Positions 9,487 through 16,915 of a stretch of DNA of 64,000 bases are shown one piece after another. Location of the stretch: contig JAXEIF010000022.1 of assembly GCA_034120015.1 (NCBI GenBank), forward strand, positions 11,156-75,155, read 5' to 3'. The position numbers and the translations under genes are program-made. The stretch's first letter is position 1; every line of letters starts with the position of its first letter. The notes under the pieces are model-generated. The model was not told where the DNA came from. It made no database searches and was given only the letters and a program-made list of their open reading frames with translations. The stretch comes from CALXOJ01 sp034120015 (lineage in GTDB: Bacteria > Spirochaetota > Spirochaetia > JAFGXN01).

Positions 9487-11271
9487 TTACTGATCGGCTT
9501 CTTTTTCGATAACGGCCAGTCCCAGATCCCGCAGTTGAGATTCTTCCACATCGGAAGGACTGTCGTCCATTGGCGAGGCCATAACATTGTTTTTCGGGAA
9601 AGCAATGACATCTTTAATCGAATCGACACCGGACATAATCATGACCAGACGGTCGAGTCCGGGTGCGATTCCTCCGTGCGGAGGGGCGCCGAACCGGAAT
9701 GCTTTCAGCAGAAAACCGAACTTTTCTTCAGCCTGTTCGGCGGAAAAACCGACAATATCGAAAATTCGTTTCTGAATTTCCGGATCGTGGATACGGATGG
9801 AACCGGAAGCCAGCTCGTAGCCGTTGCAGACCAGATCGTAAAGATCGCCGATCACTTCACCCGGGTTATGCTCCATCGTGTCCAGATATTTTTCTTTCGG
9901 CATGGTAAACATGTGGTGAGCCGGATCCCATTTATTCTCTTCTTCGTTCCACTCGAAAAGCGGGAAGTCGTTGATCCAGCAGAAGGCAAAACGGGTCGGG
10001 TCAATCAGCCCCAGATCTTTTCCGAGCCGGGATCGGACCGCCCCCAACGCGGTGCAGGCGACCTTATGCGAATCGGCCACAAACAGCAGCAGATCGCCGG
10101 TTTTCACCCCGTACCGTTCGGCCAACGCGGCCGTATCGGCTTCAAAAAATTTGGCGATACCGCCTTCCAAACCTGCTTCGGTCATCTTCATCCAGGCCAG
10201 CCCTTTGGCTCCGTAAATTTTGGCCGTCTCTTCGAGCTCGGTGATTTTTTTACGTGAATAGGCTTCGGCCGCGCCCGGAACAACCAGCAGTTTGACCGTT
10301 CCGCCTTCTTCGGCGACGGTGCGGAAAACGGAGAACGGACAGCTGCGCGCGGTTTCCGTAAAATCCTGCATCTTCATATCAAACCGCAGTTCGGGTTTGT
10401 CGCTTCCGTATAGATTTATGGCATCGGCGTATGCGATGCGGGGAAACGGAACCGGTAAATCGATATTCATCGTTTTCCGGAAAACGTGCCGCATCATTCT
10501 TTCGGTCATGGCGTAAATGTCTTCCGCCGACACAAAACTCATTTCCATATCGATTTGCGTGAATTCCGGCTGGCGGTCGCCGCGTGCGTCCTCGTCGCGG
10601 TAGCAGCGGGCAATCTGAAAATATTTGTCAAAACCGGAAACCATCAGCAGCTGTTTGTAAAGCTGCGGGCTCTGCGGCAGGGCGTAGAATTTGCCTTTAT
10701 GAATTCGGGACGGCACCAGAAAGTCGCGGGCTCCTTCGGGGGTCGATTTAATGAAAGTCGGTGTTTCGATTTCGTAGAAACCCTCGCCGTTAAGAAATTC
10801 GCGAACCGCAAAAGTAACCTTGTGGCGCAGCGCAATCCGTTTCTGCATTCCGCCGCTGCGCAGGTCAAGGAAACGGTAGCGGAGGCGTAAATCTTCTTTT
10901 GCCTGCGTTTCCTCCTCGTCAATCATAAACGGCAATGTGGCGCATCCGTTGAGCTGTACAATCCGTTCGGCGAGTACTTCGATTTCTCCGGTTGACATCT
11001 GCGGATTGATCATGTTTTCGGGGCGCGGGCGTACCGTTCCGCAGACGGCAATACACGATTCGAATTTCAGGCTTTCCGCTGTCGACTGAAGTTCGGGCGA
11101 CGCATTTTCGTCGATAACAACCTGCGTCACACCGTAGCGGTCTCTCAGGTTGATAAAGAAAACCCCTCCGTGATTGCGCAATTTAAAAACCCAACCGTTC
11201 AGAACGACCTGTTTACCGGCAAATCCGGCATTCAATTCTCCGCATGAATGCGTTCTTTGATAACTGTCCAT
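9487..11271 (-). CDS. aspS: aspartyl-tRNA synthetase
   Basis: Charges tRNA-Asp with aspartate. The 594-residue product has the bacterial AspRS layout: N-terminal OB anticodon-binding domain (VVLNGWVFKLRNHGGVFFINLRD, about residues 25-48), class II motif 1 region (GFYEIETPTF), motif 2 (CYRDEDARGDRQPEF), the bacterial GAD-like insertion in the middle, and motif 3 (GIAPGLDRLVMI) near residue 550. Because of the insertion it is longer than archaeal AspRS, as expected. Whether it also charges tRNA-Asn cannot be decided here. It is divergent from the hemerythrin gene. An extended -10 box ends 8 bases before its ATG, and I see no ribosome binding site. Confidence 0.97.
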   Translation of the reverse strand: MDSYQRTHSCGELNAGFAGKQVVLNGWVFKLRNHGGVFFINLRDRYGVTQVVIDENASPELQSTAESLKFESCIAVCGTVRPRPENMINPQMSTGEIEVLAERIVQLNGCATLPFMIDEEETQAKEDLRLRYRFLDLRSGGMQKRIALRHKVTFAVREFLNGEGFYEIETPTFIKSTPEGARDFLVPSRIHKGKFYALPQSPQLYKQLLMVSGFDKYFQIARCYRDEDARGDRQPEFTQIDMEMSFVSAEDIYAMTERMMRHVFRKTMNIDLPVPFPRIAYADAINLYGSDKPELRFDMKMQDFTETARSCPFSVFRTVAEEGGTVKLLVVPGAAEAYSRKKITELEETAKIYGAKGLAWMKMTEAGLEGGIAKFFEADTAALAERYGVKTGDLLLFVADSHKVACTALGAVRSRLGKDLGLIDPTRFAFCWINDFPLFEWNEEENKWDPAHHMFTMPKEKYLDTMEHNPGEVIGDLYDLVCNGYELASGSIRIHDPEIQKRIFDIVGFSAEQAEEKFGFLLKAFRFGAPPHGGIAPGLDRLVMIMSGVDSIKDVIAFPKNNVMASPMDDSPSDVEESQLRDLGLAVIEKEADQ

Positions 11272-11279
11272 GCAGACAG

Positions 11280-11288
11280 ATTATCACA
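11280..11288 (-). promoter_or_regulatory. extended -10 promoter abutting aspS (leaderless type)
   Basis: Minus strand TGTGATAAT (11288-11280), an extended -10 element, ends 8 bases before the ATG at 11271. No purine-rich ribosome binding site lies between, so aspS mRNA is likely leaderless or nearly so. Confidence 0.5.
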
Positions 11289-11351
11289 ACGGCGCGAATT
11301 TGTACAGTAGACGGCTTTCGTTTCGGAATGATATTGATGCGTCGATTTCTA

Positions 11352-11391
11352 TTGACAAAAAAGACCTCCTTTTTAAAATTTAAAAAGGAGG
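11352..11391 (+). promoter_or_regulatory. hemerythrin promoter overlapped by a perfect 13-bp inverted repeat
   Basis: TTGACA (11352-11357), 16-base spacer and TAAAAT (11374-11379) make a good sigma70-type promoter. A perfect palindrome with a single central base, CCTCCTTTTTAAA (11365-11377) and TTTAAAAAGGAGG (11379-11391), covers spacer, -10 box and the ribosome binding site. It could be an operator. In any longer transcript it would form a hairpin that hides the AAGGAGG. Confidence 0.7.
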
Positions 11392-11399
11392 ATTTTATA

Positions 11400-11795
11400 A
11401 TGATAGAATGGAAAGATCAGTTTTCTGTTAAAAATGAAGAACTGGATATGCAGCACCAAAAACTTTTTGTGCTGGTCAATCATATTCTGGAATCGATGAA
11501 AACGGAAAAAGCGAACGACACAACGTTTATTAACGATATACTGAATCAGCTTTACGATTATACGCAGTATCATTTTAAAGCGGAAGAAAAAAAGTTTTCG
11601 GGAACGCAGTATCCGTTTTCAGCCGCGCATGTAAAAGCGCATCGCGATTTTACGGACAAGGTACGGGAAATGGCGGCCAATAAGGAAAAAACAGTTCCCG
11701 CTTTGAATGCGATTAATATTGCGCAGACAGCCAACAAATGGATTATGGAGCATGTAATCCGTTTTGACAAAGGGTATTCGCAGTACATTAACTGA
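11400..11795 (+). CDS. bacteriohemerythrin
   Basis: A 131-residue single-domain hemerythrin, binding O2 at a diiron centre in the cytoplasm. All iron ligands of the family are visible: His in DMQHQKLF, H..E in HFKAEEKKF, the paired His in HVKAHRDF, and H-x(4)-D in HVIRFDKGY. Typical roles are oxygen storage, scavenging or sensing in anaerobes and microaerophiles. The start is set by AAGGAGG at 11385-11391, with the ATG at 11400; an in-frame extension upstream to 11244 would run back across the promoter and into aspS and is rejected. The gene stands alone between aspS and the fumarate reductase operon. Its control region holds an unusual palindrome (see 11352-11391). Confidence 0.93.
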   Translation: MIEWKDQFSVKNEELDMQHQKLFVLVNHILESMKTEKANDTTFINDILNQLYDYTQYHFKAEEKKFSGTQYPFSAAHVKAHRDFTDKVREMAANKEKTVPALNAINIAQTANKWIMEHVIRFDKGYSQYIN

Positions 11796-11829
11796 AAACG
11801 AATGCCGGTTTCCGTACGGGAACGGGTGA

Positions 11830-12618
11830 TTATTTTAAAGACATGAGCAGCAGCTCTTCGAACGGAACGACGGACGGCTGTTTCGTTATCGATTTAACGC
11901 GCAGCAGGTGCGACTCGATGTTGAAAGCACACAGCGGGCAGACCGTTGCGATGATCGGACATTGCTGTTCGGCCGCTTCGGCGGGAATCGAGAGTGAGAG
12001 CGCTTCGGAAACGGGCGGCGCGGTAATCTCACCGTGAAAGCCGCAGCAGATGTACGGGTCACGCATCGGGCGGACAAGATAGCCGCAAAGCGTCAGCAGT
12101 TTTTCCAGATTGCCGTCCGGGCTTTCGGGAAGGCGTGCCGAAGGCCGTTTGATGTGGCAGCCGTAAAAAGGCATAACATTAACCGGTCGGGGAGATGATG
12201 ATAAATCCTCGAGAAGAGAAAAAATTTCGGGTGAGGCCAGAAAGTTAAGCATGTGACGAATACGGATTTTTCCCCGGTATTCGGGAGCGCCGACCGCTTT
12301 CAGTTTGGCATTGACAGTCTCTCTTTTGCCGTCGTCGTTTAAAACGAATGCGGTTTCGGCCAAATTGCGGTAACAGGTTGAGCATCCCGTGACGATCACT
12401 TCACCGTGCTGTTCGGCATAAGCCAGATTGCGGGCGTTTAAGGCCAGAAACTTTTCTTCATCGGCATCCTGAAGATGCCCGCCCCCGCAGCAGGAAAATT
12501 CGGGGCACTCAAAATAAGGAATATCCAGCTTTTTCAGCAGCTTTTGCTCGGCCCGGTATTGGTGACGGGCAATCGAGACAGGCATACAGCCCGGAAAAAA
12601 AACAATCGGTTCAATCAT
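11830..12618 (-). CDS. CCG-domain subunit of fumarate reductase (MfrE/SdhE type)
   Basis: A 262-residue protein with two cysteine-rich CCG domains (PF02754): FSCCGGGHL plus CSTC in the first half and CCGFHGEI plus CPLC in the second. Such domains bind a [4Fe-4S] cluster in HdrB, GlpC and the SdhE/MfrE subunits of non-classical succinate:quinone reductases. It overlaps the iron-sulfur subunit gene by 8 bases, so it is part of the same complex. No transmembrane helix is evident, and no cytochrome b or hydrophobic anchor gene is present in the operon. The likely role is passing electrons from menaquinol or a thiol donor to FrdB; the donor is inference. Confidence 0.85.
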   Translation of the reverse strand: MIEPIVFFPGCMPVSIARHQYRAEQKLLKKLDIPYFECPEFSCCGGGHLQDADEEKFLALNARNLAYAEQHGEVIVTGCSTCYRNLAETAFVLNDDGKRETVNAKLKAVGAPEYRGKIRIRHMLNFLASPEIFSLLEDLSSSPRPVNVMPFYGCHIKRPSARLPESPDGNLEKLLTLCGYLVRPMRDPYICCGFHGEITAPPVSEALSLSIPAEAAEQQCPIIATVCPLCAFNIESHLLRVKSITKQPSVVPFEELLLMSLK

Positions 12619-13480
12619 TTTCCATCTCCAACAGGCGGCGAATTTCTTTCAGTTTGGCGGCCCGAACGGGACGAAGCCGAACCCGTCTCTTCCATAAAAA
12701 GGGAAGTCCGGAAAGAATCAGCGGCAGCGATCCCCAAAATCCGTAAAGGTATCGTGCGGTAAATGTTTCGTTAATTTTTCCGTAATGATAAATCGAGTCG
12801 AAAAGAGCTTTTGTGTGGAATGTTCCGATGGTTTCTTGCGGTCGGGTGAGACAGCGTGTTCGTGTTTTTTCGATCGCTTTTTCCGGATCGAGAGAGCGGG
12901 GACAGTATTCGGTACAGCGGTAACATTTGACACACTGGTAGATCCCTTCCCTGGCTTCTTCCAGACGGGACACGGTAATATTATCGGCAGGATCGGAAAG
13001 AAACCGTTCGTTTTTGAGTGCGGCTGCAGGTCCCCAAAACTCCTTGTCGAGTTTCACGACGGGGCAGGAGTAAAAGCAGATACCGCATTGGATGCAGCGT
13101 GTCGCTTCCGTTTCGTAATTTTCCGGATGCGGGAGTCCGTTCGGTTCGAGAAAATTCGGAAAACGTGAAAACGAACGGTCAAATTCGGTAAAATCGGAAA
13201 GCAGATCGATTTTCGGGGCTTCTTCGTTCAGCGGTTCGATACGTAAAACGCCGGAATGAAAACTGCCGATTTCCGTTTTACATGCCGGAACCGGTTTTCC
13301 GTTGACTTTTACGGCACAGCTCCCGCAGATTCCGTGACGGCAACCGGAGGTAAAGGCAAATGTCGGATCGACGGTAGTGCGGATTTGTTCGAAAAGAGTC
13401 AGGAGTTTGGTCTCCGGTTTGACATCGAGCTGATGAACATCGTATTGTCCGTCGCTGCGGTAAATGCGCAGAATAATCAC
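12611..13480 (-). CDS. frdB: fumarate reductase/succinate dehydrogenase iron-sulfur subunit
   Basis: An electron-transfer subunit of 289 residues. Cluster motifs run in order: the plant-type [2Fe-2S] loop CRHGICGSC..KPVPACKT, the [4Fe-4S] motif CIQCGICFYSCPVVK, and a third cluster motif CVKCYRCTEYCPRSLDP. A C-terminal extension of about 70 residues follows. The start is a GTG at 13480-13478 overlapping the TGA of frdA (GTGA), with AAAGGAGACC just upstream. A longer in-frame ATG at 13612 would add 44 residues encoded inside frdA and lacks support. Overlap with both neighbours indicates tight translational coupling A-B-E. Confidence 0.92.
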   Translation of the reverse strand: MIILRIYRSDGQYDVHQLDVKPETKLLTLFEQIRTTVDPTFAFTSGCRHGICGSCAVKVNGKPVPACKTEIGSFHSGVLRIEPLNEEAPKIDLLSDFTEFDRSFSRFPNFLEPNGLPHPENYETEATRCIQCGICFYSCPVVKLDKEFWGPAAALKNERFLSDPADNITVSRLEEAREGIYQCVKCYRCTEYCPRSLDPEKAIEKTRTRCLTRPQETIGTFHTKALFDSIYHYGKINETFTARYLYGFWGSLPLILSGLPFLWKRRVRLRPVRAAKLKEIRRLLEMEND

Positions 13481-15159
13481 AACGGTCTCCTTTCGGCGGA
13501 AAAACGGCCTTTCCTGTATTCCGTCAGTGTATGATAAAGTTTTCCTCCGGCATAAAGCTGATCTTCGCGATAAAAGGCACCGATCGATTCTGTCCGTTCT
13601 TCGGCCGCGCACAGCAGGGCGGCAGCCAGCAGCAGAAGGTTATCGGTTTCCAGCCAGTCTTTCAGTTCGGTATTCCAGGAGCGGTCGACCGGTAACCGGA
13701 AGCGGTAGCGGCGAAAGCGGCGTTCCAGCATCATCAGACGGCCGGTACCCTGTTTATGACGGATAGTGGAGTGTACCGCTCCGCATGAGGCTGTCAGAAT
13801 TTCTTTCAGTTCGCGACGGCACTCGAGGGGAGTGATGCTCTTTGACTCTTCGTCGGGTTCGGTTGAACCGGTAAACGGTTCGAAACGTGTATTCAGAATT
13901 TGTACCGCATCTGTGGTCGGGGGCGGTGGAGGCAGAGACTCTTCCGCCGCGGTTTTGCCGGCGCGCCGTCCGAAAACGGCAGCTTCCAGCAAAGAGTTGC
14001 CGCCGACACGGTTGGCTCCGTGAACTCCTGTCCAGGTACATTCGCCGGCAGCGTAAAGTCCGGGTACGGGGAAGGCTATGCCGTCCAGAACCCGGCCGTC
14101 GTTGTCGGTTGCGACACCGCCCATAAAATAATGCGCTGTCGGAATAACGGGAATCAGGTGGGTCGACGGATGAATATGAAGCATTGTCTCGGTTAAATCG
14201 CAAATTTCGGGGAGCCGTTCCCGCAACCGTTCGGGAGAAACGGCCCGACAATCCAAAACGACGAAATCGCCCCGGCGTCCGAAGCCGCGGCCGCATCTGA
14301 TTTCGGTAAGAATGGCCCGGGTCACGACATCACGCGGCGCCAGATCCCCTTTTTCGTGGTAGCGTTCCATAAACGCTTCCATATCTTTGTTTCGCAGAAC
14401 GGCACCTTCACCGCGTGCCGCTTCCGAAATTAAAAATCCGGACGGATAAAGCCCTGTCGGATGAAACTGTACCAGTTCCCAGTTTTTCAGCGGAATTCCG
14501 GCCCGCAGGGCCATTGCAAATCCGTCACCTGTCGAACCGATGCCGTTGGAGTTGACCTCAAAAAGAGCTCCCGCTCCGCCGGATGCCAAAATAACGGCTC
14601 CGGCCGAAAACAGTTCAACCGTGCCTGTCTGCAGCCTGATTCCGTAAGCACCTGTGATCCGGCTTCCGTCTTTAATCAGATCGATAAAAAAAATATCGTA
14701 TTCAAAGCAGGCGCCTGCTTTTTCGGCCTGTTCGAATGCCGTTTGCATCAGCGCCGCCCCGGTGTGATCTTTGACAAATCGGGTTCGCGGAGCACTCATC
14801 GCTCCGAACGGCCGCCCTTCCGGATCGCCGTTGCCGTTCAGGTTAAACGGTGTTCCGTATTTGCGGAACCGGCTTATGATATCGGCTGCCGATTGGCAGA
14901 GAATTTCCACCGCGTTGCGGTCGCATAAACCGCAGCCGGCCGCAATTGTTTCCTCGCAGTGAGCGGTACAGTCGTCCGCCGAGAGTGCGGCATTGATGCC
15001 GCCGGCTGCCGCCGCCGAATGACTTTTGAGAGGATGATTTTTGGAAACGACAATTGTTTTTTTTCCTGCCCGTGCCGCTTCGGCTGCAGCCGTTAATCCG
15101 GCCAGCCCCGCACCGATGACCAGAACATCACAGGCAGTCGAATGAAAATTCGTAAACAT
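13477..15159 (-). CDS. frdA: fumarate reductase/succinate dehydrogenase flavoprotein subunit
   Basis: Catalytic FAD subunit, 560 residues, interconverting fumarate and succinate. The FAD-binding Rossmann motif is VIGAGLAGLTAAAEAA (residues 15-30). The flavinylation-site region is HSAAAAGGINAAL. The active-site block HPTGLYPSGFLISEAARGEG is intact, followed by RDVVTRAI, HYFMGG and the C-terminal FAD loop GLYAAGECTWTGVHGANRVG. No Tat or Sec signal is present, so the enzyme works on the cytoplasmic side, unlike the Tat-exported MfrA of epsilonproteobacteria. In a fermenting organism fumarate reduction as electron sink is more likely than succinate oxidation. TATAAT ends 7 bases before the ATG, suggesting a leaderless transcript. 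Telling FrdA from SdhA by sequence alone is not safe. Confidence 0.92.
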   Translation of the reverse strand: MFTNFHSTACDVLVIGAGLAGLTAAAEAARAGKKTIVVSKNHPLKSHSAAAAGGINAALSADDCTAHCEETIAAGCGLCDRNAVEILCQSAADIISRFRKYGTPFNLNGNGDPEGRPFGAMSAPRTRFVKDHTGAALMQTAFEQAEKAGACFEYDIFFIDLIKDGSRITGAYGIRLQTGTVELFSAGAVILASGGAGALFEVNSNGIGSTGDGFAMALRAGIPLKNWELVQFHPTGLYPSGFLISEAARGEGAVLRNKDMEAFMERYHEKGDLAPRDVVTRAILTEIRCGRGFGRRGDFVVLDCRAVSPERLRERLPEICDLTETMLHIHPSTHLIPVIPTAHYFMGGVATDNDGRVLDGIAFPVPGLYAAGECTWTGVHGANRVGGNSLLEAAVFGRRAGKTAAEESLPPPPPTTDAVQILNTRFEPFTGSTEPDEESKSITPLECRRELKEILTASCGAVHSTIRHKQGTGRLMMLERRFRRYRFRLPVDRSWNTELKDWLETDNLLLLAAALLCAAEERTESIGAFYREDQLYAGGKLYHTLTEYRKGRFSAERRPL

Positions 15160-15166
15160 TAACGTA

Positions 15167-15194
15167 ATTATAAAGAAAAAAAAGAAAAAAACAA
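15167..15194 (-). promoter_or_regulatory. promoter abutting frdA (leaderless type)
   Basis: Minus strand: weak -35 TTGTTT (15194-15189), 16-base spacer, perfect TATAAT (15172-15167), 7 bases to ATG at 15159. No ribosome binding site. Confidence 0.6.
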
Positions 15195-15199
15195 GCGTT

Positions 15200-16915
15200 T
15201 TACTGCCGGTACATCCGGGCGTATAAACCGTCAGCCTTCATCAGACTTTCATGAGTACCCGATTCGACAACATTTCCTTTATCCATGACAAGAATCAGAT
15301 CGGCATTTCGAATCGTGGAAAGTCTGTGGGCAATGACAAAGCATGTTTTGTTTTTCATCAGACGCAGAAAGGCTTCCTGAATCCTGATTTCGGTACGCGT
15401 ATCGACATTGCTGGTCGCCTCGTCCAGAATCAGCAACGGAGCCGGCCGCAACATGGCGCGTGCAATCGTCAGCATCTGCCGCTGTCCTTGGGAAAGGTCG
15501 CAGCCTCCTTCCCGGATCATCGTGTCGTAACCGTGAGGCAGACTGCGGATAAACGGGTCGGCATTGGCCGCAGCGGCCGCCGCCTCGATTTCGGCATCGG
15601 AGGCTTCCGGATTTCCGTAAGCAATATTTTCCCGAACCGTTCCCTTAAAAAGCCATGTGTCCTGTAAAACCATGGCAAAAGAAGAACGGAGAGAAGACGC
15701 GGTACAGGTGTCGGTCGGGATTCCGTCCAAATAAAACTTTCCTGCATCCGTTTCGTAGAAACGCATCAGAAGATTAATCAGTGTTGTTTTTCCGGCACCC
15801 GTCGGACCGACAACGGCGACCGTTTGTCCGGGAGAAATCGAAAAATTCAGATTCCGAATCAGTTTGCGGTCGGAGGAGTAAGAAAAATCAACATTTTTTG
15901 CCGTGACGGCTCCCCGCACTTCGGAAAGGACTGTTGCATCGTCGGGATCGTCGGGTATCACGGGATGATCCAATAATGTAAAAATTCTGTCGGCAGCTGC
16001 CGTCGCTGCCTGAATCTGATACAGGACGGAGGTCATTTCGTTAATCGGTTTGGAAAACTGAATGGCATAGGTCAGAAATCCGGCAATTTGTCCGACCGAA
16101 AGGGATCCCTTCAGAGCCAGAAGACCGCCGAAAATACCGATAGCCGCATAGGAAAGATTGTTTATCAATCGGGTCGACGGGTTGGTCAGTGAACTGTAAA
16201 ACTGGGCATCCCGGGCGCAAAAATAAAGTTCTCTGTTTACTTTTTGAAAACGGTCGGTTAAATCCTTTTCCCGGTCGAACTGCCTGACGGTTTCCAGACC
16301 GGAAACGGCTTCTTCAGTCAAGGCAGTCAGCCGTCCGGTGTGCAGTGCCTGTTCCCGGAACCGTCTCCGGGAATTTTTGGCAATAAAAACGGAAATCAGA
16401 ACAGAAAAAGGGGCAAGAATAACGATAATGACTGTAATCGTCGGGTTAAGAATCAGCATGAAAAAAAGACTTCCGACCAGAGTCAGTGATCCGCCCAGAA
16501 GCTGGGACAGTCCCTGCAAAAGTCCGTCTGTCAGGGTGTCAATATCATTTGTGATACGGGCAATCACATCGCCGTGAGGTTTTGTGTCAAAAAACGAAAG
16601 GGGAAAACGGTGCAGCTGCCCGAAAGTGTCGTTGCGTAACCGTCGGGCAGTTGCATTGGAAATTCGCACCGTGAAAAAGGTCATCAGCCACTGGGCGACG
16701 GCAGCCGTCAGAAAAACGACACCCAATCCGGCCAAAATCCAAAACAGTGCCGGTAAATCGGATGAACCGTCGTCTCTGATCAGATCGATAGCGATTCCGG
16801 AAAGAAACGGAGATACAATCGTCGCGGCAGAAGTAAGACCGGCAGTTGCGAACAAAGCAGCCGCAGTCGACTTTCGTGAAAAAAGATAACGTATTATTCG
16901 CCGGCTTTGTTTCAT
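15200..16915 (-). CDS. ABC exporter half-transporter, canonical ATPase half
   Basis: A 571-residue protein with an N-terminal six-helix exporter domain (about 1-310) fused to an ATPase domain. Walker A is GPTGAGKTT, Walker B LLILDEATS with the catalytic Glu, and the H-loop AHRLST is normal. Its signature, LSQGQ, deviates from LSGGQ. It overlaps the partner gene upstream by 4 bases (ATGA), so the two form a heterodimer of the MdlAB/BmrCD/TM287-288 class. Substrate is unknown; lipids, peptides or drugs are usual. In the dimer its Walker residues pair with the intact SGGQ of the partner to give the active ATP site. Confidence 0.9.
   Translation of the reverse strand: MKQSRRIIRYLFSRKSTAAALFATAGLTSAATIVSPFLSGIAIDLIRDDGSSDLPALFWILAGLGVVFLTAAVAQWLMTFFTVRISNATARRLRNDTFGQLHRFPLSFFDTKPHGDVIARITNDIDTLTDGLLQGLSQLLGGSLTLVGSLFFMLILNPTITVIIVILAPFSVLISVFIAKNSRRRFREQALHTGRLTALTEEAVSGLETVRQFDREKDLTDRFQKVNRELYFCARDAQFYSSLTNPSTRLINNLSYAAIGIFGGLLALKGSLSVGQIAGFLTYAIQFSKPINEMTSVLYQIQAATAAADRIFTLLDHPVIPDDPDDATVLSEVRGAVTAKNVDFSYSSDRKLIRNLNFSISPGQTVAVVGPTGAGKTTLINLLMRFYETDAGKFYLDGIPTDTCTASSLRSSFAMVLQDTWLFKGTVRENIAYGNPEASDAEIEAAAAAANADPFIRSLPHGYDTMIREGGCDLSQGQRQMLTIARAMLRPAPLLILDEATSNVDTRTEIRIQEAFLRLMKNKTCFVIAHRLSTIRNADLILVMDKGNVVESGTHESLMKADGLYARMYRQ

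Noticed and set aside
11797..11826. Terminator between hemerythrin and the CCG subunit gene
   Set aside because: The CCGGTTTCC/GGGAACGGG pairing has a mismatch and no T-run, so it is too weak to claim.
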